Assembly (NCBI GenBank): GCA_017510705.1
Contig: JAFWMO010000003.1
Location: 20,354 to 84,353, forward strand
Direction: 5' to 3'
Source of the DNA: Candidatus Saccharimonadota bacterium
GTDB taxonomy: Bacteria > Patescibacteriota > Saccharimonadia > Saccharimonadales > Saccharimonadaceae
DNA length: 64,000 nucleotides
Shown: piece after piece, positions 34,554 to 43,708 of the stretch
Layout: every line of letters begins with the position of its first letter
Numbering within the stretch: the first letter of the stretch is position 1
Notes under the pieces: model-generated
What the model was told of the DNA's origin: nothing
The model's input: the letters and a program-made list of their open reading frames with translations, nothing else
Databases searched by the model: none
Translations under genes and position numbers: made by a program

Positions 34554-36110
34554 ATGGGTAAAATTGCGAGGTATTTAAATCAGCTTACCGTTGGCAATGT
34601 TTTTGATACACCCGAAATTCTTGAAGTATATTCTATGGACCGCTCGGCCCTAAAAATCACACCAAAAGCAGTGGCATTTCCAGAATCTACTGATGACGTG
34701 CGTAAGCTTTTGAAGTTTTGTTACCAACTGGCGGTGAAAAATATGAAAATCCCGGTAGCCGTGCGTGGCTCGGGGCTAGACGAGATGGGGGCAGATCTTT
34801 CTAGCGGGTTGGTGATTTCCACCGAAAAACTAAATCGCTTGCTAGAGTCCGATCGGCGCGAGAGATTGGTGCGCGTACAGGCTGGTATTACCTTGAAAGA
34901 GTTAAATACCGCGCTTTCGGTAAATGGTCTTACTATCCCGGTCTCTGGCCATGACCAAGAGACGATTGGGGGGCTAATCTCCAACGGCTATCTTCTAGGG
35001 TTTGTAGAGCGTATAGAAATTGTCTTACCAAACGGCGATCTTTTGCAAACAAACCGACTCGGAAAGCGCGCATTATACAGAAAAACACATGAAAAATCTT
35101 TGGAAGGCGAAATTTATCGCAAGATTTCCAAAATAGTTGATACGAACGAAGACATGTTGAAAAATCTCAAGAAAAGTCCTTATAGCAAAATCGGCTACCC
35201 AAACATTGCTCGCGCGAAATATCACAAAACGCTAGATATTATGCCGTTACTTTTTGGAGCAGAGGGCACGCTTGGTATTATTACTGAAGTGATTCTGAGT
35301 GCTGTGCCACTAGAAAAACGTGGCACACGCATAGTGGCGACTTTTGATAATTTTAAGTTGGCGAAAAAATTCCTGGATTTTGCAAAAGAATTGAACCCTA
35401 GCTCACTTAATGTATATGACGTGGGTATCGTGAAATTAGCAGAAGAGTCTGGCAAGCAGGTAAATGCCATCACTAAAAAAATGGACAGTGGTTTTGTGGT
35501 GACGGCAAGGTTTAACAAAAGAGTTAAGTCTAAGATTAAAAAAATTGCCGACATCAAAAAGGTATTGCCGCGCTCCTCTAAAGTTGTATTTGAAAACAGC
35601 AAAAACAAAACCACCTTTGACGAGCTAGAAAATTCGCTGACAAGTTTTTTGTATCGCAATGATGACGGCGAGAGAGTGGCACTAATGACAGATTTTTATG
35701 TACCGCCAGAAAATTTGGAAGGGATTTTAAATGATTTTGCCGTATTAAAAGAAAAAATGGGGCTAGATTTGGCTTTTTATGGTTCGTTTCTAAATTCTAA
35801 TTATAGTTTGAGGCCAGAGTTTAATTTGAGCGACGAAAACTTTAGCAAAAAAGCTACTGCATTCCTTAGGGCAGGTTCGTTTATTGTAAAGCGCCAAAAT
35901 GGTTTTATGGCCGGTGGTACTCCGGAGGGAAGAGTAAAGGCTATCGTTACAAATAGCGACATGAGCGAGGCCGAAAAAAATTTGTATTTAGAAATCAAAG
36001 ACGTTTTTGACCGTTACGGCGTGATCGGTCCAGATATCAAGCTTGGCGCCGATAATAGATTTACGCTTCGGCATTTCCGCACTACCAGCTCGTCCAAGAT
36101 TATGATATAA
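34554..36110 (+). CDS. FAD-binding (PCMH-type) oxidoreductase, GlcD/D-lactate dehydrogenase-like
   Basis: A 518-residue flavoprotein. The PCMH FAD-binding domain occupies about 35-215, with V-A-V-R-G-S-G, H-D-Q-E-T-I-G-G and G-A-E-G-T-L-G-I-I-T motifs, and is followed by the substrate/cap domain. Lactate, glycolate or a related 2-hydroxy acid is the usual substrate, but none can be assigned. TATAAT lies ten bases before the ATG. It is followed closely by tig. Confidence 0.82.
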   Translation: MGKIARYLNQLTVGNVFDTPEILEVYSMDRSALKITPKAVAFPESTDDVRKLLKFCYQLAVKNMKIPVAVRGSGLDEMGADLSSGLVISTEKLNRLLESDRRERLVRVQAGITLKELNTALSVNGLTIPVSGHDQETIGGLISNGYLLGFVERIEIVLPNGDLLQTNRLGKRALYRKTHEKSLEGEIYRKISKIVDTNEDMLKNLKKSPYSKIGYPNIARAKYHKTLDIMPLLFGAEGTLGIITEVILSAVPLEKRGTRIVATFDNFKLAKKFLDFAKELNPSSLNVYDVGIVKLAEESGKQVNAITKKMDSGFVVTARFNKRVKSKIKKIADIKKVLPRSSKVVFENSKNKTTFDELENSLTSFLYRNDDGERVALMTDFYVPPENLEGILNDFAVLKEKMGLDLAFYGSFLNSNYSLRPEFNLSDENFSKKATAFLRAGSFIVKRQNGFMAGGTPEGRVKAIVTNSDMSEAEKNLYLEIKDVFDRYGVIGPDIKLGADNRFTLRHFRTTSSSKIMI

Positions 36111-36134
36111 TATATACAATATACAGGAGTTATT

Positions 36135-37412
36135 ATGAAAACAAAGTCTAAAAAACTTTCCGATTCGCGTGTAGAGATTACCGTGACACTAGATAGCAAA
36201 GATTTGAAGTCTGCCGCAGAAAAGGCACTTGAAAAATTGGCCAAAGAAATAAAAGTTGAGGGGTTTCGCCAAGGCAAGGTCCCAGCAGAAGTAGCAAAAA
36301 AGTTTATACCAGAAAATGACCTTAATGCTGAGACGATTGACGTCGCGGTACGCACCACGGTGATTGAAGCTTTTAAAGAAAACGAAAAATCTCCACTCGT
36401 GATGCCAAGTGTAAATGTTACAAAGTATGTGCCTGGTGAAATGGCAGAGTATACCGCTACGGCTGACATTATTCCAGAAATTAAACTTGGTGATTACAAG
36501 AAACTTGGCGTAAAAAGGGAAGAAGCTAAGATTTCCGAAAAAGATGTCAAAGGTGTACTAGACAATTTGGCATCATCTTTTGCCGAAAAGAAAGTCGTAA
36601 AGCGTGCTGCAAAACTTGGCGACGAGGTAATTATTGATTTTGTCGGAAAGAAAGACGGTAAGGCTTTTGATGGTGGCTCCGCTAAGGATTATCACTTAAC
36701 GCTCGGTTCAAATACTTTTATTCCTGGTTTTGAAGATGGAATCGTTGGGCATGAAAGTGGCGATAAGTTTGATCTTGAACTTACTTTCCCTAAAGATTAC
36801 GGCGTAAAAGACCTCGCTGGAGCAAAAACAGTATTTGAAGTTTTGGTAAAGCAAGTAAATGAAATCACAAAGCCAGCAATTGATGATGAAATGGCCAAAA
36901 AATGCGGTCCATTTAAAACTCTTCAAGATTTGAAGGACGACATTAAGAAAAACTTGGCTGCGCAGAGCGAACAGAGACTAGAAAATAAATACAAAGACGA
37001 TCTAGTGAATGCGCTCGTTGCAAAATCCAAAGTCCCAGCCCCGGAGATTTTGATTAAAGACCAGCTCAATATGATTCGCGAAGATATTTCTAGAAACGCC
37101 GCAACGCAAGGTATGAGTTTTGAGGATTACCTAAAACGTGCTGGCGAAACTGAAGAAAATTGGGAAAAACAAGCAAGGAAAATCGCTGAAGCACGCGTAA
37201 AGGCATCACTTGCACTCCAAACGCTCGCTGTAAACGAAAAAATTACCGTTTCTGATGATTTGGTAGCGGCAAAAATCGCTGAGCTAAAGGATGTTTACAA
37301 AAAATCTCCAGAAGCACTTAAATCTCTAAAAGATCCAAATGTAAAAATGGATATCAAAAATCGCATGATTATTGAAGCAACGCTTGATTTTCTTGTAAAA
37401 AACAACAAATAG
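36135..37412 (+). CDS. tig: Trigger factor
   Basis: A 425-residue ribosome-bound chaperone of standard length. The N-terminal ribosome-binding domain carries G-F-R-Q-G-K-V-P, the FKBP-type prolyl isomerase domain has F-I-P-G-F-E-D-G, and a long helical C-terminal domain ends at L-D-F-L-V-K-N. CAGGAG precedes the ATG. It lies just upstream of rpsL-rpsG. Confidence 0.95.
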   Translation: MKTKSKKLSDSRVEITVTLDSKDLKSAAEKALEKLAKEIKVEGFRQGKVPAEVAKKFIPENDLNAETIDVAVRTTVIEAFKENEKSPLVMPSVNVTKYVPGEMAEYTATADIIPEIKLGDYKKLGVKREEAKISEKDVKGVLDNLASSFAEKKVVKRAAKLGDEVIIDFVGKKDGKAFDGGSAKDYHLTLGSNTFIPGFEDGIVGHESGDKFDLELTFPKDYGVKDLAGAKTVFEVLVKQVNEITKPAIDDEMAKKCGPFKTLQDLKDDIKKNLAAQSEQRLENKYKDDLVNALVAKSKVPAPEILIKDQLNMIREDISRNAATQGMSFEDYLKRAGETEENWEKQARKIAEARVKASLALQTLAVNEKITVSDDLVAAKIAELKDVYKKSPEALKSLKDPNVKMDIKNRMIIEATLDFLVKNNK

Positions 37413-37415
37413 TGC

Positions 37416-37502
37416 TATAATAACTTAAAGAGTTTCATCTTGTTTGTTATTGCTGTACAGCAAACAAGGCAATATTATATATAATAATAAGGATAAATTT
37501 TA
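37416..37502 (+). promoter_or_regulatory. Promoter -10 and structured leader of rpsL-rpsG
   Basis: TATAAT at 37416-37421 begins right after the tig stop. The leader then forms a hairpin CTTGTTTG ... CAAACAAG (37439-37468) with an inner CTG-TA-CAG, about 30 nt before the rpsL start. Autoregulation by a ribosomal protein is a reasonable guess. Confidence 0.5.
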
Positions 37503-37916
37503 ATGCCAACTATTAATCAGTTGATTCGCAAGCCTCGCAAGAAGAATGCGAAGAAGTCAAAATCTCCTGCTCTTGGTTCAATTATCAACACCTTGAAAAC
37601 CAAGCGTTACGAGAAAGCTGCACCACTCAAGCGCGGTGTATGTATTAAAGTTACAACCAAGACTCCAAAGAAGCCAAACTCCGCTATGCGTAAAGTTGCA
37701 CGTGTGCGCCTTACCAACGGCCAAGAAGTTTGGGCATACATTGGCGGTGAAGGTCACAACCTCCAGGAACACGCCGTAGTACTAGTGCGTGGTGGTCGTG
37801 TGCCGGATCTTCCAGGTGTACGCTATCACATTGTACGTGGTACTTTGGATCTCCAGGGAGTAAACGGTCGCAAACAAGGTCGTTCCAAATACGGCGCGAA
37901 GAAGGAGGGTAAGTAA
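37503..37916 (+). CDS. rpsL: 30S ribosomal protein S12
   Basis: A 137-residue protein with the S12 signatures [20 protein letters not shown] and the streptomycin-region lysines intact. It starts at ATG after AAGGA and lies two bases before rpsG. fusA and tuf do not follow, so the classic str operon is cut short here. Confidence 0.97.
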   Translation: MPTINQLIRKPRKKNAKKSKSPALGSIINTLKTKRYEKAAPLKRGVCIKVTTKTPKKPNSAMRKVARVRLTNGQEVWAYIGGEGHNLQEHAVVLVRGGRVPDLPGVRYHIVRGTLDLQGVNGRKQGRSKYGAKKEGK

Positions 37917-37918
37917 TT

Positions 37919-38395
37919 ATGCCACGCAAAACTACTAAATCACTTGAACGTAAAGTTTCTCCAGATCGCAAATACCAATCTATTTTGGTACAACGCCTTA
38001 TCAACAAGTCTATGCTTGATGGCAAGAAACAAGCATCTGAGCGTGCAGTCTATGCTGCCATTGAGGGTGCTGCAAAGAAACTTAAATCAGAGAATCCTGT
38101 AGAAGTACTAGAAAAAGCAATTGCTAATGTTTCTCCAGATTTTGAAGTAAAGTCTCGCCGTGTAGGTGGCGCAAACTACCAGATTCCATTTCCAATTTCT
38201 GGTCACCGCCAACTTCACTTTGCATTTTCATGGCTAGTACAATCCGCTCGCGCACGCAGTGGTATGCCATATGCAAAGCGCCTTGAGGCTGAAATCGTAG
38301 ATGCCTATAACGAAACTGGTGCTGCTTTCAAGAAAAAGGAAGATTGTCACCGTATGGCAGAAGCAAACCGTGCATTTGCACACTTTGCAAGATAA
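37919..38395 (+). CDS. rpsG: 30S ribosomal protein S7
   Basis: A 158-residue protein of standard length with G-A-N-Y-Q-I-P-F-P-I and K-K-E-D-C-H-R-M-A-E-A-N. Its stop codon lies at the left edge of a large nested inverted repeat. Confidence 0.97.
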   Translation: MPRKTTKSLERKVSPDRKYQSILVQRLINKSMLDGKKQASERAVYAAIEGAAKKLKSENPVEVLEKAIANVSPDFEVKSRRVGGANYQIPFPISGHRQLHFAFSWLVQSARARSGMPYAKRLEAEIVDAYNETGAAFKKKEDCHRMAEANRAFAHFAR

Positions 38396-38558
38396 AAACA
38401 GTTTATTTAGAAACTGGACTTGCTCATTGTTGTTTTTACAATGTAGGTCAAGAAAAAATGTCTTTAGCCGCTACGCTAGGGACATTTTTTCATTGCTAAA
38501 TTGTAAAAACAACATTCACAAATCTATTTTTTATGTTTCTAAATAAACTGTTTTTATC
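38391..38558. repeat. Triple nested inverted repeat after rpsG
   Basis: Three pairs of arms are nested around one centre: a perfect 24-bp pair (38391-38414 / 38535-38558, starting GATAAAAACAGTTTATTTAG), a perfect 15-bp pair (38428-38442 / 38500-38514, TGTTGTTTTTACAAT) and a 10-bp pair (38453-38462 / 38481-38490, AAAAAATGTC) that closes a terminator-like hairpin. It may be a small MITE-like insertion that now ends the rpsL-rpsG transcript. Confidence 0.8.
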
Positions 38559-38610
38559 TCGCATATGGCAAAAGCGTGATATAATATACGTAAGTAGATT
38601 AGGAGGTATT

Positions 38611-39615
38611 ATGGTAAAAGTTGCTATTAACGGCTTTGGCAGAATTGGCCGCAATGCACTAAAAATATTATTAGATAGGCGCGACGCAGAAGTCGTGGCG
38701 ATTAATGATATTACAGACGCCAAGACTTTGGCGCACTTGCTCAAGCATGATTCTTCGTATGGAACATATGATAAAAATGTAAAAGCTGGTGAAAATTCAA
38801 TCATTATAAACACTCGTGAAATTCCAGTGTTTGCCGAAAAAGATCCAGCTAATTTACCGTGGGGGAAGCTCGGTGTAGACGTGGTGATAGAATCAACTGG
38901 CTTCTTTACTAAACCAGAGGATGCACGCGCGCATATCAAAGCTGGTGCTAAAAAGGTAATTATTTCTGCTCCTGCCAAAGGCGAAGGCGCAAAAACCGTA
39001 GTGCTTGGCGTGAACGAAGATGTCGTAGAGACTGATGACGAAATTTTGTCCAATGCATCTTGTACTACTAACTGCATTGCACCAATTATGAAAGTCCTAG
39101 AAGATGAATTTGGCATTGAAAAAGCCATGATGACTACAGTACATTCTTATACTGGCTCACAGCGTATCCTTGATGCTCCGGCTAAGGATCTTCGCGAGGC
39201 GCGTTCTGCCGCAGAAAATATCGTACCTACTACGACTGGCGCATCCAAAGCTGCCGCTAAAGCTATCCCGTCGCTCGAGGGCAAGTTTAATGGTCTTTCT
39301 GTGCGCGTGCCAACTCCGGTAGTTTCACTGTCTGATATTACCGCAGTGCTAAAACGCGATACCAACAAAGAAGAGCTCACGAATTTATTCAAGAAAGTGG
39401 CAAAAGAACCATATTACGAAGGTATTATTGGCGTTACAGAAGAAGAGCTTGTATCATCTGATTTTATTGGCGACCCACATTCTTGCATTGTAGATTTACC
39501 GCTAATAGACGTAGTTGGCGGTAATATGGTAAAAATCGTGGCATGGTACGACAATGAATGGGGATATTCTAACCGCTTAGTAGAGCTTACCGTAGATTTT
39601 GGGAAGGAAAAATAA
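38611..39615 (+). CDS. gap: Glyceraldehyde-3-phosphate dehydrogenase
   Basis: A 334-residue class I GAPDH. The NAD fold starts V-A-I-N-G-F-G-R-I-G-R and the catalytic cysteine is in S-N-A-S-C-T-T-N-C. The start at 38611 has AGGAGG upstream; an ATG at 38533 lies in the inverted repeat and is rejected. It overlaps rpiB by one base and leads a carbohydrate operon. Confidence 0.96.
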   Translation: MVKVAINGFGRIGRNALKILLDRRDAEVVAINDITDAKTLAHLLKHDSSYGTYDKNVKAGENSIIINTREIPVFAEKDPANLPWGKLGVDVVIESTGFFTKPEDARAHIKAGAKKVIISAPAKGEGAKTVVLGVNEDVVETDDEILSNASCTTNCIAPIMKVLEDEFGIEKAMMTTVHSYTGSQRILDAPAKDLREARSAAENIVPTTTGASKAAAKAIPSLEGKFNGLSVRVPTPVVSLSDITAVLKRDTNKEELTNLFKKVAKEPYYEGIIGVTEEELVSSDFIGDPHSCIVDLPLIDVVGGNMVKIVAWYDNEWGYSNRLVELTVDFGKEK

Positions 39616-40067
39616 TGGAAATCTACATCGGCGCAGATTATCGCGGATTTGAGAGAAAACAACAACTAATTAAATATTTGGTTGAACGTGGTGACGAAGT
39701 TCACGATGAAGGTGTTTACGAATATCATGAAAATGGTGATGACTATAATGATCCGGCTGTATCCGTGGCAAAAAATGTACGCGAAAATCGTGGCTCGGTT
39801 GGAGTTTTAATTTGTGGCTCCGCGCACGGAGTGACTATCCAGGCAAATCGTTTTAAGGGAATCCGTGCTGCGCATTGCGACGATGAAGATTCCGCCGTGA
39901 TGGCCAGAGAGCATGATGATGCCAATGTACTTTGTCTTTCCGCTGAGTATGCCGATGAGGAAAAAGCAAAATCTATTCTAGAAACTTTTCTTGACACTAT
40001 TTTTTCAAATATCGAACGCCGCGTAAGGCGCATTAATCGCTTAGACGAAAGGGAAGATTATGATTAG
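39615..40067 (+). CDS. rpiB: Ribose-5-phosphate isomerase B
   Basis: A 150-residue RpiB/LacAB isomerase with G-A-D-Y-R-G-F, I-C-G-S-A-H-G (catalytic region) and A-A-H-C-D-D-E. Here the usual active-site cysteine is in L-I-C-G-S. It interconverts ribose 5-phosphate and ribulose 5-phosphate. It overlaps both neighbours. Confidence 0.92.
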   Translation: MEIYIGADYRGFERKQQLIKYLVERGDEVHDEGVYEYHENGDDYNDPAVSVAKNVRENRGSVGVLICGSAHGVTIQANRFKGIRAAHCDDEDSAVMAREHDDANVLCLSAEYADEEKAKSILETFLDTIFSNIERRVRRINRLDEREDYD

Positions 40068-40716
40068 GCAAGTCTCAATTGTGCCAACGATTCTATCAAA
40101 CAACAAAAAGGAATATCGTCTTCAGGCTGAGCGAATCAATGTTTTTACTAGGCGCGTGCAAATTGATGTGACTGATGGCATATTCGCACCCACCGAGACT
40201 CTGGACGTAACGAATATTTGGTGGCCAAAAAATTGGGAAGCAGATCTACACCTGATGGCAGCTTACCCGTCGCAACATCTTGATACAATTCTGAAGCTAG
40301 CTCCATCCCTTTGTATCTTACATGCCGAAGCAAGCGAGGACCTAATGCCGACTTTTGCAGCACTCAAAGAAAAAGGCATAAAAACCGGCGTAGCATTGCT
40401 CCAATCCACTTTTCCTGGCAATGTAAAACAATATATCGACGCTGCGGACCATGTTTTGATCTTCGCAGGGCAGCTTGGCGTGCAAGGTGCGCCAGCAGAC
40501 CTTATGCAAATGGAAAAAATCCCACTAATCAGGAACATGAAGCCAGAAGTAGAAATTGGCTGGGATGGTGGAGCGAATATGAGCAATATTCGCGCGCTGG
40601 CACACGCAGATTTAGATGTGATAAACGTAGGCTCGGCTTTGTCTACAGTAGAAAACCCAGCAGAAGTCTACCAAGAATTGGTTGCTGAAATTGATAAAAA
40701 TGGAGTGGTTTTGTAA
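40060..40716 (+). CDS. Ribulose-phosphate 3-epimerase-like protein
   Basis: A 218-residue TIM-barrel protein. I-D-V-T-D-G-I-F-A-P and D-L-H-L-M correspond to the RPE motifs (H-x-D-x-M-D-G, D-x-H-L-M), but the first metal-binding His is replaced by Q, and W-D-G-G-A-N stands for V-D-G-G. It is clearly diverged, so the substrate may differ. It lies between rpiB and a sugar kinase, which fits pentose phosphate metabolism. Confidence 0.78.
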   Translation: MIRQVSIVPTILSNNKKEYRLQAERINVFTRRVQIDVTDGIFAPTETLDVTNIWWPKNWEADLHLMAAYPSQHLDTILKLAPSLCILHAEASEDLMPTFAALKEKGIKTGVALLQSTFPGNVKQYIDAADHVLIFAGQLGVQGAPADLMQMEKIPLIRNMKPEVEIGWDGGANMSNIRALAHADLDVINVGSALSTVENPAEVYQELVAEIDKNGVVL

Positions 40717-41678
40717 TGGCAAGGATAGTTTCGCTAGGTTCGGCCCTCCAGGATATTTATCTTATAGACCACGACGATTTGGCACCAACTACGATTGGTG
40801 ATGAAGCAATTTTTGGAAAAGTACTAGTTGGTTCAAAAGTTGATATTGATAAAATATCTTATGAGGTCGGTGGTGGTGGCGTAAACTCTGCAATCACTTT
40901 TGCAAGGCACGGACACGAGGCGATTTTTATTGGTAATGTAGCTAAAGATTCGGCCGGACACGCTATTGCTAGAGTCCTAGACAAAGAAGGCATCGATACT
41001 AGCTACATCAATTATAATAGCAATAAAACTACCGGGACTTCTATCGTACTTTTGGATTCAAAACGTGGTGAGCGTACAATACTTACATATCGTGGTGCGA
41101 GCGAAAAATTTGATAATTTTTCGGAAGATGATTTGGATTTGATTCAGCCGGATTGGCTTTATGTTACTACGCTTCGTGGCGATATGGATACTTTGCTTCG
41201 GTTCTTTGAAAAAGCAAAAACGCTTGGCTGCAAAATCATGTTTAATCCTGGCGTGAAAGAGCTTGAGCAAAACAAAAAATTGATTGGGCTCTTAGAAGAT
41301 GTGGATGTACTTTTGGTTAATAAGTCTGAGGCGGCAAAAATTGTGCCAGGTGTAATTTTGACCGAGCTAATTTATCATTTGAATAATTATGTTGAGACTG
41401 TAATTATTACTGATGGTGCAATGGGCGGTATTGCTGGCAACGGTAAAGAAATTTATCGTTTTGGAATTTATGAAGATGTAAATATAAAAGATGCAACTGG
41501 CGCTGGTGATGCATTTGGCTCGGGATTCTTGGCGCATCTTGCAGCTGGAAAAACTTTCAAAAATTCACTTGTATTTGCATCAGCAAATTCTACCGCAGTG
41601 GTATCGAAGATTGGCGCAAACAAGAGTATACTGACTGGCACCGAACCATTACACATGATGCCAATTCAAAAAGTTTAA
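40716..41678 (+). CDS. PfkB-family carbohydrate or nucleoside kinase
   Basis: A 320-residue ribokinase-fold enzyme. G-G-G-G-V-N-S-A lies near the N-terminus, and the catalytic A-T-G-A-G-D-A-F-G-S-G anion hole lies near residue 265. The family includes ribokinase, adenosine kinase and fructokinase; nothing visible decides among them. It starts at the last base of the epimerase gene. Confidence 0.85.
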   Translation: MARIVSLGSALQDIYLIDHDDLAPTTIGDEAIFGKVLVGSKVDIDKISYEVGGGGVNSAITFARHGHEAIFIGNVAKDSAGHAIARVLDKEGIDTSYINYNSNKTTGTSIVLLDSKRGERTILTYRGASEKFDNFSEDDLDLIQPDWLYVTTLRGDMDTLLRFFEKAKTLGCKIMFNPGVKELEQNKKLIGLLEDVDVLLVNKSEAAKIVPGVILTELIYHLNNYVETVIITDGAMGGIAGNGKEIYRFGIYEDVNIKDATGAGDAFGSGFLAHLAAGKTFKNSLVFASANSTAVVSKIGANKSILTGTEPLHMMPIQKV

Positions 41679-41686
41679 GGAGGAAT

Positions 41687-42397
41687 ATGACACCAGAAGC
41701 AGAAGAATTTATAAAAAAAGCATCTATTGCAGATCTTGAGAGGGCCAATGCCTACGCTAAGGATTTGATAAGAGGTTTGCAAATCGTGCGCTCGTTCCCA
41801 CAGGGTGTAGCCGTTTTTGGCTCTGCAAGATTACCACAAGACAATGAATACTGTAAAATGGCTTTTTCGCTTGGTCACCGTTTGGCAGAAAATGGCCACC
41901 CAGTGATTTCTGGCGGTGGCCCTGGAATTATGGAAGCCGTGTCGCATGGTGCTTACGAGATTGGTGGACGTACAATCGGCCTAAATATTACTTTGCAACA
42001 CGAGCAAGTGCCTAATCCATTCTTGACAGATTGCCTTACGTTTGAATATTTCTTTGCACGCAAAGTTTCGCTGGCAATGTCCGCAAAGATCTTTGTATTT
42101 TTCCCGGGTGGATATGGCACGATGGATGAGCTATCGGAAGTATTATGTTTGATACAAGAGAAGAAAATGCCGGTAATGCCAATGTTTTTGATGGGCTCGA
42201 AGTACTGGAGGAATTTTGATGCTATTATTGAGGCGATGGTGGGAATGGGCATGGTTGCCGAAAAAGATGCAGGGTTATTCAAAATAACCGACAACATTGA
42301 GGACGTAGTTGATGAAGCCAACAGAATTGGCCACCCAAAGATTTCCGAAAACTTCTATGATGGCTTCCGTGAAGCTAGTAAGATAATCCAAGCCTAG
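41687..42397 (+). CDS. LOG family protein (cytokinin-riboside phosphoribohydrolase-like)
   Basis: A 236-residue Rossmann-fold protein with [14 protein letters not shown] and the catalytic motif P-G-G-Y-G-T-M-D-E. Such enzymes split nucleoside 5'-monophosphates into base and ribose 5-phosphate, which would link to the upstream pentose genes. AGGAGG precedes the ATG. It is convergent with eno, with a 23-bp overlap. Confidence 0.88.
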   Translation: MTPEAEEFIKKASIADLERANAYAKDLIRGLQIVRSFPQGVAVFGSARLPQDNEYCKMAFSLGHRLAENGHPVISGGGPGIMEAVSHGAYEIGGRTIGLNITLQHEQVPNPFLTDCLTFEYFFARKVSLAMSAKIFVFFPGGYGTMDELSEVLCLIQEKKMPVMPMFLMGSKYWRNFDAIIEAMVGMGMVAEKDAGLFKITDNIEDVVDEANRIGHPKISENFYDGFREASKIIQA

Positions 42398-43649
42398 AAT
42401 TTGTATCGGCTATACGCATAAGTTCGTTGTATTTGGCAATGCGGTCAGTACGAGAGAGGGAACCGGTCTTGATTTGCCCAGTGCCTAGGCCGACTGCAAG
42501 GTGAGCAATCGTAACATCCTCGGTCTCGCCTGAACGGTGCGACATAATGGTTTTATATCCAGCTTTTTTGGCCATCAAAACTGCGTCGATAGTTTCGGAA
42601 AGAGAACCAATTTGATTTGGCTTGATAAGAATTGCATTAGCAACACCGTCTTTTATGCCACGTGCTAGGAGCTCAGTGTTCGTTACGAATAAATCATCCC
42701 CTACGAGTTGGATACGATTACCAAGACGCTCGGTCATGATCCTCCAATTTTCCCAGTCATTTTCGGCGAGGCCATCTTCTATGGAAACCACTGGATAATT
42801 GTCAATAATCCAGGTGTACCAGTTGATAAGGTCGTCGGCAGATTTCCAGTCGCCATTGGTTTTTAGGACATAGTGGCCATTGTCGTAAAATTCAGATGCA
42901 GCAATATCCATAGCAATTGCAATATCCGTGCCAAATGTGTATCTAGTTTTCTCAACTGCAAGTTTGATGCATTCAAGTGGCTCATTATTGCCATCACGGA
43001 CAAATGGAGCATAGCCGCCCTCATCGCCAACGGTGGTAGGATAGCCGCGCTCCTTCAAGACGTCTTTCAGGGCATGAAAAACTTCCGCGCCCATGCGTAC
43101 AGCCTCGGCAATATTACCAGCACCGCGTGGGATAATCATATATTCTTGAAAATCAGTAGCCCATGAGGCATGTTCGCCGCCATTCATTACATTCATCATT
43201 GGCATTGGGATAGACATTTGGTCTGTGGTACCAGCAAGTTCTGCGACGTATTTGTATAGTGGCATTTTTCTAGCCATAGCATTAGCCTTGGCGTTGGCAA
43301 GCGAAACTGCGAGGATAGCATTGGCACCGAGATTGGTTTTGTTTTTGGTGCCGTCTAGCTCCAACATTAGATTGTCAACTATGTGTTGGTCTGAAGTATT
43401 GCCTACTAGAATATCTTTGATTTTGGAGTTAACATTCCAAACTGCTTTCAAGACGCCTTTGCCATTGTAGCGCGTCTCGTCTTTGTCGCGAAGCTCTAAG
43501 GCTTCTAGGGAGCCGGTGGAGGCGCCAGACGGAACAATGGCGCGACCAAACCCACCATTTTCTAAATAGACCTCTGCCTCTACGGTAGGGTTGCCACGCG
43601 AATCCAAAACTTGTCTTGCTTTGATATTAGAAATTACAAAATTATCCAT
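42375..43649 (-). CDS. eno: Enolase
   Basis: A 424-residue enolase. Motifs include [23 protein letters not shown] and the signature I-L-I-K-P-N-Q-I-G with M-S-H-R-S-G-E-T-E. The start at 43649 is chosen because TATAAT ends six bases before it; the ATG two codons earlier abuts the -10. A divergent TATAAT in the same palindrome serves the gene at 43709. Confidence 0.96.
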   Translation of the reverse strand: MDNFVISNIKARQVLDSRGNPTVEAEVYLENGGFGRAIVPSGASTGSLEALELRDKDETRYNGKGVLKAVWNVNSKIKDILVGNTSDQHIVDNLMLELDGTKNKTNLGANAILAVSLANAKANAMARKMPLYKYVAELAGTTDQMSIPMPMMNVMNGGEHASWATDFQEYMIIPRGAGNIAEAVRMGAEVFHALKDVLKERGYPTTVGDEGGYAPFVRDGNNEPLECIKLAVEKTRYTFGTDIAIAMDIAASEFYDNGHYVLKTNGDWKSADDLINWYTWIIDNYPVVSIEDGLAENDWENWRIMTERLGNRIQLVGDDLFVTNTELLARGIKDGVANAILIKPNQIGSLSETIDAVLMAKKAGYKTIMSHRSGETEDVTIAHLAVGLGTGQIKTGSLSRTDRIAKYNELMRIADTNSRLGLSY

Positions 43650-43708
43650 AAACATATTATAACATATGTTATAATAGGCATAAGTATTAAAAATAAGGAG
43701 TTATTTTT

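Noticed and set aside
38533..38611. Upstream start for gap at 38533
   Set aside because: It would lie in the right arm of the inverted repeat without a ribosome site; the ATG at 38611 has AGGAGG and starts at the canonical N-terminus.
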